Positions 23,401 through 33,528 of a DNA stretch of 64,000 nucleotides are shown here, in pieces. The position numbers and the translations under genes were made by a program. Location of the stretch: the NCBI GenBank assembly GCA_019059635.1, contig JAGVRJ010000007.1, positions 62,001 to 126,000 on the forward strand, given 5' to 3'. The stretch's first letter is position 1, and every line of letters begins with the position of its first letter. Below the pieces are notes generated by a model. The model was not told the origin of the DNA. It worked only from the letters and a program-made list of their open reading frames with translations, and did not search any database. This DNA comes from Proales similis. Taxonomy: Eukaryota > Rotifera > Eurotatoria > Ploima > Proalidae.

Positions 23401-26400
23401 CTCGTCGAAACAAGGGAACGCTCGTCGTGCATCAGTTGGCTGGAAGTGTGTGGTGCCAAGACTTGAAAAGTGGCGAAAATTCAATCAAGAACATAGAGCG
23501 CACATAAGATTGAAAGTTAGATTACTATTGTCGAACACCGTTTTCATCTAGATAAGAGCTGCGGTAGAATCCGTAGAGATAGTCACCAATCACACCTCTA
23601 TAAGTGAGCTTGAGATGGTAAACGCTATTTTGTTTGCATTGGCCGTTCAAAGTGAGAATGGCGAACTCGAGCTCTTCGTCAAAAGAAAGCTTCCTGGAGA
23701 AGCCGAGTGATGGATCCGAGTCTGAAGTGAGCTCAGTTTTTGACTCGTCAATTGTGATCTCTTTAATGTGAAAAACAATTCTGTTAGTTGGCTTCAAGCA
23801 TTTGAACTCCATATCTATTTTTCCGTCGAATGTGAATGCTCGCTCGGCCCAAATGTCTTCAGGACCGATGTACGGCTGAATCTCAAAATCGTAGAATATC
23901 GGCTCGAGATTGTCAGGCAATCGATAGTTTTTACGCTCTGGAACAACTTTATCAAACAGCTTTTAGCACCGATAATTGGCGCCTAGTTTGTAGCAGAATT
24001 ACCCACAAGTTCGCCTAAAGAGGCGAACCACTCTTCGACCTCGGCCATTGAGTGCTTAGTCCAATGAGCGTTGCCTCTAATTCGATCTGTCGACTCTTGC
24101 ACCGTATCTCTGAGTTTTCCTTCCACTTTACCCTCAAAGAAAGCAGCAAACTAAAACTGAAATGTGAGCTAAGTTGAAAAGAGAAAACTGCAAAAAGTAA
24201 TTGACCTCATTCTGCTGCTGCTGAGTGTTCTGTTTGCGTGAAATATCCTCAATTAACGTTCGGAAGTTGGATGAGTTTTTGAATCTGATTGAACAGATAA
24301 TTGATAAATAATTCTCAAGTGAGGACGAACAAATCTCAGTGGATAATTACTTGTCAAAGAGCATATCCCAGTTATTTTTTAGGAAAGACCACATCACAAT
24401 GTTTCCAACAGGTCGAGCAGCAAGGTTGCGGAAAACCAGCAGAGCGTTTGATGTATCATTATTGAGTTGAGAGTTGATCAGTTTGTTCAAAAGCCAGGTC
24501 TCTTTGCTGCAGGCCATGCCCCGAAGTAAATTCTGCTTAAGAGTTGAATCACTGCTATTGGCGGCCAAGTCGAATGCAAATTCAAAATCTTGCTGGTTTC
24601 CGTTTCTCATCACATTGCAAAATACTGCAGCATAGTTGGACGAGCTATATTTGAACTGAGCCAGTGAATGGTCCTTTTTAAGAGCTTCAAATATATTTCG
24701 TGATCGCTTGTTACAATCAGGCAAGTCATGATCGCAAGCCAATTTGATGATGTTATCCCGGATCACTCTGAGAAACTTTGCGATGAGAACACGCTTTTAA
24801 ATGTTGGAAAGGAAATTAAGTACCGATCATAGATTGGTTGAGATCTGTCATCATCCCATCCGAGCTTGTTGTAGAGTGGCTCGACGAGGCTGCGCAGGAA
24901 AGTCTGCATGTGGCCGTAGAACTGCGTCGACTCGAGCATGTCGACGAAGAAGCCGATGCGGTCTAGGAAGATGCTCCAGGGCAAAAAGTCGAACTCGCTG
25001 CGTAGCATCTGAGACACGTCCATGGCGGTGGCGAAGCGAGCCTGGCGGGCTTGCGCAAAACTCAGCACATCCATCAGCTGGGCCTTGGTGCGCGGCGACA
25101 GCTCCTGTTCGGCTCAAGAGTCAGCCGTGCTGTGGGTCTCTGGCCACCAGAAAGAGTCCACTCACCTGCGGATGCTCGCGCAGTTGTCGAATGATCTTGC
25201 GCCAGTTGGCCTCGTCGTAGTTCACCCTGAAGAAGATTCCAAAGTCGAGGTTTGCCAGAACAAAATCGTCGTCGTCTCTCAGCTCTCTTTCAAGCTGCTG
25301 CTGCTCTGTAAGGTGATCAGGATGAAAATCGTTCGCTTCTCCGGTCATCTGTCTGCTCAGTGAGCCTACCTTGTTCGGCGTAGATCCAGGCGTAGCGACC
25401 GTTCATGTTGTCCGGACTGGCCTGGTTGGTGAACGAGTTGGTGCTGCCGATTCTCTCGACCGAGTGCGAGAAAGGAATGGTCCACTTGACACTGTTCGAC
25501 ATTTGCTTGTACCGAGTCTGAATCAGAGACGGGAAATGATCACTTACTCTCTGAGGTCATCGTCCGGTACTGATGAGTCGAGAACGAATCGCTTCTGCTC
25601 GACGACGATGTGCTTGGAGTCTTTGACTTTGACTGTGACTGCCGGGTGGCCCTTTTGTTTGGTCCATGAGGCCATCACCTGTGACATGTTAATATTTTTC
25701 AAGAGGCCATTGTCAATCGCTTCCTAAAAACAAGGAAATATTTGACTGAGTCTTAGTCAACTCCAAAAACTGGTTCAAACTTGATGCAAAGTGTTCCATA
25801 GATCGAATTGATCCACATTTGAATATTGATATTTGTTAAAGTAGCGCTTTAAATTCATATATGAGGCTCATTTCTTATTTATCATCTTGGTCTAGCCTTA
25901 CCGTCAATCCCTTTTCGAACACTTTGTTTCCCATCAGATAGGTAAGCATTCTGACGATCGCAGAGCCCTTTAGTTCGATCGAATTCAAAACTTTTATTCA
26001 TTTTTTGTGGTTATTTAGCTTACCTTTCCGTAGGTAATCGTTCCGTCCACATTCGAGTTGATTTCCTCTGGTGTATTGACCTCGAGCGACACAGGACGAG
26101 TGCTTTGTTTCGAGTCGGCCTGGATTACTTTCATTTGCAGCTCAACCAATTGATCCATCTTTGTTTTCATTTTAAAAGATTATTTCTCCCATTTACTTTA
26201 CCAACTCATTGAGGTTGGGATGATTACCATTCGATATTCAGGTCTGATAGCCTCACTGCCTAAATGGTCCATAAAACGAGCGAAACCTTCGTTCAGCCAT
26301 AAGTCGTTCCAACTTTGAAATCAGATTTAACAGTTATTAAGGCGCGAATTCAGTTTAGGGCCAAGGCCAGCTACTAACTAGATTGGAGAGACAAGATTGC

Positions 26401-27975
26401 CAAACCATTGATGAGCAATCTCATGAACTATCACGCGAATGATTCGTAACTCCTCGCTGGCGGTGGTGTTTTCGTTGTAATGGAGGCCCACTTCCAGGTA
26501 AATAATCAAGCCCCAGTTCTCCATGGCCAAATAAGCAAAAGTCGGCACGGCAATGTGATCTGAAACAGATCGATAATCCAATTAGCATTTGGGAATGGAT
26601 TTGGCGCCAAGTTACTTACCCAGCTTAGGAAGCGTATAGGGCACATTGTAATACTTTTCGAAAAAGTCGAGAACAGTAACGGAACATTCAATGGCCAAAT
26701 CAAGCTGCTCAACGGCATTCGGTCGGGTACAAACATCGATTGCAATTTTATTCCCACTAAGCTCCGACTGGTGAAATGTAGGACGGCACTTGAAATCGGA
26801 TATTGTGATGGCCACCAAATAGGTTGACATTATGACTGTTTTGTCGAATTCAGTTTCGACCCAGTCGTATCCACCGCTGAGGCCACTTTAATTTGAACAA
26901 TGACGATAAGAGAAGACATAAGGAATAAGAATGAGAACAAAAAGCACTTACAGTTTTCTAGTAGACTTGATGGGCATATTTGAAAGGGAGGTGAGGCTTG
27001 AATCGTGGATAAGCTTGATGCTGAATGTGGCCTTGAAAGCAGGCTCGTCAAAACAGATAAAAGACTTTCGAGCTTCAATCGGCTCCAATTGAGATGTGAT
27101 AATCCATTTCTTCTGGCCATCGTTATCGGTGTAAGAGGTTCGATAGAAGCCGAGATTGTCGTCTTTGGTGTAGCCTTTGAATTCGGCGTAGAATGAATAT
27201 TTCTGTCCGACTTTAAATTTCTGATTCAGCTTGATGGTGAGAATGTCAGTCTCCTTGTCTAGTGTCCAAGGTTTGTTTGACTCTACAGCAAATGTCTGAT
27301 CAGTCTGCGATTCGAATCTGATTGTTGCAGTTTTTGGGTCAAGATCTTTCAAATTAACCACAAACAGGTTGGTTTCCTCGACCGCCTCAAAAAAGATTTT
27401 CACTGTGCCATCGTAGTACTCGGGCTTTTCGCCAAGTCGAAAATAGGGCTTAATCGACAAATCATAATGCGACGGCCTCAACCTGTTGGGCAGTCTGAAG
27501 TTCAACGGTGGCTTGGTAGGTTCCACGGTGCTCACCGAGTGGGTGGTGGTCACTACCGAAGAGCTGGATGGAGTCGGCTGAGTTCTCGAAGGCGTCGACG
27601 ATTGGCTAGTTGGGTTCCTTGTTGTCGTGGTTGAGGTTTGAGCTGAAGTAGGAGCTGGTGTTGTGGGACATGTTTGGCCCCAGTCTAGACAAAAATTATA
27701 AAATCAATCAAAATGAAAATCGAAGACCTGAAAGTCTACTTACTAAAAATGATTGTTTGATTTTGACAGAAGAGGTTTGTACATTCCTTCTGAAGCTTGT
27801 CGCTGCTGATTGAGTTCGGTTTGCCAAAATAAGTGGCCAGTATAGAACCAGTAAAGACGAGAACAGTGACCACACTGATCACTGCTGCCAATGTGTACGA
27901 CACATGGAAGCCTCTTCTTTTAACAGAAACTCTAGTGGACTCTTGAAACTGCATCGAGCCCCTCATGTCGGTCAT
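20488..27975 (-). CDS. M1 aminopeptidase gene I: membrane-anchored, two fused units (units 1 and 2)
   Basis: The ATG at 27975 opens a short cytoplasmic segment, one anchor helix ([20 protein letters not shown]), then a long Ser/Thr/Pro stalk (about 27680-27500). The first M1 unit begins at [15 protein letters not shown]. Unit 1 has [17 protein letters not shown] at 26405-26425, [10 protein letters not shown], and TYGKGSA-type sequence, and ends [16 protein letters not shown] near 24003. A 56-nt intron (24002-23947) joins this in phase to [16 protein letters not shown], the start of unit 2. Unit 2 has VPDFNAG/AMENWG, HELAHQW at 22712-22732, [10 protein letters not shown] and SYSKGAS, and ends [18 protein letters not shown] at 20488. 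Unit 2 has no Met, signal peptide or anchor of its own, which argues for fusion. If the joining intron were retained, translation would stop at the TAG at 23985-23983. Confidence 0.85.
21598..22273 (-). repeat. Homogenised tract, type-2 unit, copy in unit 2 (shorter)
   Basis: This matches 9445-10121 and 13748-14424 with one 1-nt deletion inside an intron and a handful of substitutions. It is shorter at both ends than the tract shared by units 4 and 5, as if copied in a separate event or partly eroded. Confidence 0.9.
24863..25654 (-). repeat. Homogenised tract, type-1 unit, copy in unit 1
   Basis: Partner of 17087-17878: 792 bp collinear, introns included. Scattered single-base differences are visible, for example CATGTGG against CATGGGG near the start. 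Sequence on either side diverges sharply from unit 3. Confidence 0.92.
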
Positions 27976-29375
27976 TTTTGGGAGTTTTAAGTCACTTTCG
28001 CCTTGTCAAGTCGAGTTGGTTTGCTATGCCGAGAATAGCTTAATTTCGATCTAACGGCTCAAGAGATGTCAAGATTTATACATTTTGAAGGGCCGATTTG
28101 CCTTTATAAATAGTACGTGGATACGAGTGCCTTTATCAGATTTGCTTTTAATTGTTCTTGGTCGTTTAGTGTCTCAGATAAGGGAAAGGCTCAGGATAGA
28201 ACAGGTTGCTGGTAGACGGACTGGCTAGATAAGATCTGGGTGGAATATCATTTTGGACTTTTGCTCGCTCGTCAAGTTTTATAACAATTTCTCAATGTGT
28301 GTATAAAAAATAAAAAAAAACAACACAAATAGGAGATAAGTGATAATAAACCTAAAATATTGCCTGATCGTGATAAGTAACGAAAACTTCTTTAACTGGA
28401 CGAAAAATTTGCTTTTGGTTTTAATTCATCAACTAGATGGCCAGTATCAGACGATTGTAACCACTCCTGACCCTCTTTTCCATTTGTTTGCCACCCTCTC
28501 TCTTTCTCTCGTTCAACAGCTTTTGTTTTACTTGAGAGAGTTGTTGCAGCTGCTAGTAAACTTAGATAACTCAACTCTCGGGACTAGAACACTCTCTCCG
28601 CAATACGAATCTATTTCGGGACTATTTTCGATTTCTGTGTATTTGTTTGCGTTCACGAGTTTTGCCTTTGTGTGCTCATTTCTCGTACAGATGTAAATAT
28701 AATACGATTCTAAATGACTCTATCACATCATAGTGTGTCTTAGTCAAAAAAAGAAAGTAACCGGTCTCTGGTTTTTTTCCGACTTTTCTTATCAAAACGT
28801 GGCCACTTTGCTTTGTCAATAAAGGGCGACACATTGTAAATTGTTCAAATAGTCGTTAAAAAATAAAATTCAACTTTCTTAATTCCACGCAATTTTGAGC
28901 GCTTGCACTTTGAGTCAAGTGATAACGAACGACTGAGACGCCAAAAGTGCTGAATCACTTGACGAGGCGGTGGCAAATGGGAATAGGCTGCCTCTATTGA
29001 AGACCAATTTTATTCATCAATAATTTAAGAGAAGAAAAGACCAACACATTTAAATGTTTTTGTTTATACACAAGTTGTTTGTTTGCGATTTTAGTGGATG
29101 AGGCATGTTGCTGAGGAGCTGATGAATTGCTGAAAAGAAGCCAAAGTGACAAGAGACAGTATTGACATGTGAAAAAGTAAAATGTGAACTAAAACAAAGA
29201 AACAGTGCGAGACAGACAGTTAAAGAAACAAACGAAAAAAGATGATGTTGAGATGAAGAGAGGTTCAGTCAGAGATTCATGTCACGACAATGATGACGAG
29301 TTGTGTTGAAGAAGAGAAATGAACTTTTGTAGGCGATTCGCATCCACACATACACAACGACGACGACGACGACGT
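27976..29375. other. Intergenic region between aminopeptidase gene I and netrin
   Basis: 1.4 kb holding the gene I promoter side and the netrin 3' UTR. The plus-strand frame at 28340-28696 is hydrophobic and low complexity, has no recognisable domain and is not called. A short CGA-repeat lies at about 29358-29374, next to the netrin stop. Confidence 0.5.
28102..28113 (-). promoter_or_regulatory. Candidate TATA box of aminopeptidase gene I
   Basis: Read on the minus strand this is TATTTATAAAGG, about 130 nt upstream of the gene I start codon. Position and sequence fit a core promoter, but no initiator was identified. Confidence 0.4.
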
Positions 29376-32300
29376 CTAGTAGCATTTTCCACGATGGAAG
29401 TAACGAACGTAACGTCTAAGGCGTCGTCCGAACTCGTTACGCCAATCAACAATGAACGTTTCCTTGTCCAGAAGAACGTTCTTGAGCTCAGTGTTTGCCA
29501 TGCGTTTTTCGAAGCTCAATTCGCTTAAAGCCCTGCTGTCGTTGCCATTTATGTTGTGAATGTCATACAAAACGCTTTTAACTGAGTAAGGAGTAGACGG
29601 TGGCTGATTCAACGGAACGCTGTCAGTTAGCTGTTTCTCCAGCTCTCCCGGCTTGTACATTTGACTGGCTTTGCTCATAATTATGAATTTGCGACCGACC
29701 TGGATGTTGGGACAGTTGCACATGAGCTCATTAACGTCGACCAACATGGTTAGCTGGTCGCTTCTTCTGAGCCGCTCATTGTTCACATGATAGTACTTGA
29801 CGTAGTTGTTTTTAAATATCGCTCTGACCATAACGCTGAACTTGGCGTATTCTTTTTCGCCGGCCTTGACGTTTTCCGCTTGGCGGTCTAGCACTTGAAT
29901 CATGAACGCTTAAAATGAAGCGTTGAAAGCTTTTTGAGCACTGTGACCGAAGAGAATCAATTTACCAAAGTCGTTTTTGCAGTACTCTCTGAATGTGGGT
30001 CGATAGAACTTTTGCTTGCAATAGTCGCATGTGTCCTCCACAATGTCATCGTAATAGTAGTCGACCAGGTTCCTGTTGGCCAGCTGTGACGAAGGCGAAT
30101 ATTTGTAATCGTAGCCCACATAAGGTGCTTGATAAGGAGACTCTTGGCTGCTTATTACATAGCTGATGAACGCTTCTCGGGTGCTAGTGCTCGGAGCTGG
30201 TGTTGTTGTTGTTGTCATTGTTGAGGTTGTTGTGCTGGTTGTAGTGGTTGTATCGGCTACTTCTGGATGAGTTTGCAATTTTAAATTGAGCTCAGGCTTC
30301 AGTTCAAAGTCGAGTGTCTTACTTATGCAAGGAACGATTGCCGAGTTTGTCTGGCGGTAGCCGGCCTTGCATCGATCGCATCTTAGACCTGTCACGCCAT
30401 CTTTGCACTGACACTGTCCTGTCTGCTGGTCGCAAGACTTGCCAGCCGACCCAATCATGTGACAATTGCATTCTATTTAAAAAAGGATCATTCGGTCAGC
30501 ATTCGGTTTTTAATTAATTCAAGTGACTTTTCAAGCATCTAATTCAACTGGTCTGATTAGGGTTAGAAGGAAGCGTTTACTGGGGTCTGATGGAAGATAT
30601 AAGAACTAACAGCGCTGCTGTGCTAAACACTTTACATTGAACACTCACCTCTACAAGCGCGCTGGTGGCTTATGGGAAAGTCCGGATCACGATAGTAGCC
30701 CTCTTTGCAGTAGTGGCAGTGTCTACCGGCAGTGTTGTGTTGACAGTCGATGCATACGCCGCCACTTTTCCTTCCGGAGAGAAGGTACAGCTCTTTGTTG
30801 AAACGGCACTTGTCCGAGTGAGAGTTGCACTCGCAGGCTGGAGATAATTGAATAGCGATGAACACAGTCCGACGAGGAGAATCGAATATTCAAATGAAGA
30901 CAGCAACAAGCACAATACGAATCCAAGACACCAAACACGAAAAGCACAACAATCAAATATGAGCACGTGGGACAGCGTGGTCATCGGCCGGAAAGGGCAG
31001 GCCGGTGTGAGATTACTGAGCAAATAAGCCAGGTGGGAAAGGGGCGATCAGTTTCGCTCACTGAACGTGCGCTCGCAAGCCGTGCGAGCGTTGCTTAATC
31101 GATTAGATGCTTGAAGTCACGAATCTTGGGATGTTGGTAAATGATGTGTGTGTGTGTGCGCGCGCACCAAATTACCTTTGCACGCGTGCTTTGCGCTAAT
31201 GGGCAAAGAGATGTCGCGATAGAAGCCCTCTTTGCAGTAATGACAGAAGCGACCCGTAGTGTTGTGCTCACATTCGACACACACTCCGCCCGACTTGGGC
31301 TCGCTGCTCAGTTTGAATGCGTTCATGTCGAAACGACATCGATTCGAGTGCTGGTTACAATTACACGCTTCAGACGAGAAAGGGTCGAGTGAGATATGGA
31401 CCCGACAGGCAAGGAGAAGAAGAGAGAGAGGGACGCCAACGAAAAGAGGAGGCGGGACAGACACGGTTTGTGGTTGTTGCTGTCTAATGAGGGGCACTTA
31501 CCTACGCACTCGTTGGCATCACGAGGAGTGGCGCGAGCCCACGGACGATCGTAGTGAAAGGGCAAGCATCGTTCGCACTCTAGACCGGCGGTGTTGTGCT
31601 TGCAGTCACATTGGTACTGACCATCACTATTAAGAAAGAAAATTTCGATGTGGTTAGGTTGGCAAGTGAGTGGCGATCGGAATAATAATTGATTGTTCGG
31701 GGCCAAGTTTGACAGAGTGACGGCAATAAAGAGCAACTGGTGGCAAGCACAGGTATGCGTGGACGCAGTGAAAAGGCAAGGCGCTCATCAAATTCAATCA
31801 TTCACGGATCACTCGCTCAGTGACAGAATTCACGCTCGATTTAATTAAAATACACGCTCGCTTTTCTTGGCTCGGGCTGTGCGGGAAGTCGAAAGTATTC
31901 GAGCGATTCTCGTCCTCGGATTAATCATCTAATTTAATGAATCAAAACGGAAAGAAGCCGGCTAGATTGAGAGTAGCGTACGCCGGCCAACTGAGCAATT
32001 AGACGACATTCCTGCTCGTGCGGCAGCCGCAACGACCTCGACCAACCGAGTCCGACCGAACGCGTGCTCTCTCGCTCTTGTCCTAATCCATTGATTGTTT
32101 CATATTTTCATTCATCGATAGATCCATTAGACGGATCACAATTGCCTCTACTTGAAAGAACAATTGTCTTTGGCGATTAATTAGTTTCGCAGCAATTCCT
32201 ATTCCCGTTTAATCGTCCTATCCCTGTCCCTCTCCGCGTCCCTCTTCATCCACTTAATCAATGCGAATGTTCTCAAGAGGAGAGGACATGAGGCGAGCCG

Positions 32301-33528
32301 GCCATCTCTCATGACTGGACCATGAACGTCCATAAATGAATGAATTATACTTGGCCAAGATAAAGCACGCTCTCACTATCTTATCTGAGAGAAAGCCGCC
32401 TTCCGTCAAAAATGCTCGTAAATTGCCAGGCGTTAATCTTTAAATATTTACATGACAAGCGGTGGGCTTTGCCTAATCAGATGGAAGGCGGGCGACTTGG
32501 CGATAAATGAAAGATTTAAACGAAACATACTTGTTGAGGAAGCACCTCGAGGCATGTCCATTGCACTTGCAGCGACCACCGATCGCAATCTCTGATGCGG
32601 CCGCGTAGGAGTAGCCGAAATTTTGTAGCTGCGTTTGAATTCGACTTCGGCCGAATCGGGATCGATATGAACGGTAGGAGACGTTGCGTCCGACCAAGGG
32701 TCTAACCAAGTCAGGCGAAGCGAGCCGCGTAAATATGATCCTGATGTCAGTGGCGGTGACCCAATCTTGAAGGACTGGACTGGTGTCAAACTCGTGGAAA
32801 GACGGTCTGCCCTCTAAAGTACTGAAACCGATGCGTTGGGTGTTGAATGGCGAAGCTTGCAAGTGCTGGTCGGTGCAAACTGCCTCTTGTTCATTTGCCT
32901 GGGTGATCTCGGCGCGGAGTGGACGCCCATAAACTCCAGTGCAGTCGCTTGAGTAAAACTGAAACGGGATCCAGGTTCGGCCATAGTCCATACTCTTCAT
33001 GATCGCCATCGAGTCTGGCTTGTGCTTGGTGCAGAACTGAAGACTTATGTAGGTGAGTTCGAATTTCTTTCCGAACGATATTTGAAGAGTCAAATTTGAA
33101 ACTTGTGTCGGATTGTAGATGGGCGCGCTTATCCAACAAGTGGTGTTGGTTCTTTCCAAGTCGGTGAGGTAGCTGCTGTCCCTGACGCTGCTTGGCTCGG
33201 ACTGATCGCATCGGCCGCACTCGCGTCCATCCCTTGATCGTGAGTAGAACGAGCGAGAGTTTCGGTTCATGTTTGCCGGCTGCAGACAATAGTCCATGGG
33301 CGGAGATCCACATGTGCTAGATGCTAGTACGGGCTTGCCAAATGCCACATTCTCAAACTCTGGAATGCAGCGCTGGGCAGCGCCTGTAAGGCGATCATAG
33401 CATGGGTCGTTCTCTTGCCTTTGAGTGAGACGTCGATGTCCAATGTTGTAAGCACCCTCAGTCTGCTGAAGGGCAATGAGAAGCAACAACAGCAGACGGC
33501 GTATGGGCAAGCTATTTTTTCGATTCAT
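29376..33528 (-). CDS. Netrin (laminin VI, LE-1, two LE-2 exons, LE-3, NTR)
   Basis: A secreted axon-guidance ligand. The ATG at 33528 starts a signal peptide ([17 protein letters not shown]); the in-frame Met further upstream is ignored because it would bury the signal. The laminin N-terminal domain runs to 32531 ([43 protein letters not shown]). LE-1 ([20 protein letters not shown]) starts at 31626 after a 904-nt intron. Two LE-2 exons follow (31176-31367 and 30649-30837), then LE-3 ([15 protein letters not shown]). A Thr-rich linker precedes the NTR domain (CDYCKQ to FHRGKCY), which ends in a basic tail with stop at 29376. An in-frame stop at 29910-29912 lies inside a 57-nt intron (29909-29965) and is not a defect. 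Netrins bind DCC and UNC5 receptors. It belongs with the netrin-1/NetA/UNC-6 class by domain order. Confidence 0.94.
30649..30837 (-). other. Netrin LE-2 exon, copy b
   Basis: A 189-nt exon bounded by phase-1 splice sites on both sides. It encodes an LE domain with [35 protein letters not shown] and SHQRAC. It is the copy closest to canonical netrin LE-2. Confidence 0.85.
31176..31367 (-). other. Netrin LE-2 exon, copy a
   Basis: A 192-nt exon, also phase 1 at both ends, encoding a second LE-2 type domain ([41 protein letters not shown]). It lies 338 nt upstream of copy b. A TG/CG dinucleotide run sits at the start of the intron between them (31145-31165). Confidence 0.85.
31627..32530 (-). 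other. Long netrin intron (laminin VI to LE-1)
   Basis: A 904-nt intron with a GT donor and AG acceptor, about fifteen times the usual intron length in this window. I see no exon-like frame in it. It may hold regulatory elements. Confidence 0.7.

Noticed and set aside
23983-23985. Stop codon apparently ending aminopeptidase unit 1
   Set aside because: It lies inside a well-formed 56-nt intron (24002-23947) whose removal joins units 1 and 2 in frame. Unit 2 has no start or leader of its own.
24801-25220. Long plus-strand frames antisense to the aminopeptidases (also 17100-17444, and minus-strand alternative frames 9709-10014, 14012-14392 and 21861-22166)
   Set aside because: They lie only in the GC-rich homogenised tracts, where stop codons are rare in all frames. 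Their composition is Arg/Ala/Ser-rich and no domain is seen.
28340-28696. 118-residue hydrophobic plus-strand frame
   Set aside because: T-rich low-complexity sequence, no family resemblance and no splice or promoter context.
29910-29912. In-frame stop in the netrin NTR domain
   Set aside because: It sits in a 57-nt intron (29909-29965). Splicing restores the [14 protein letters not shown] reading expected for netrins.
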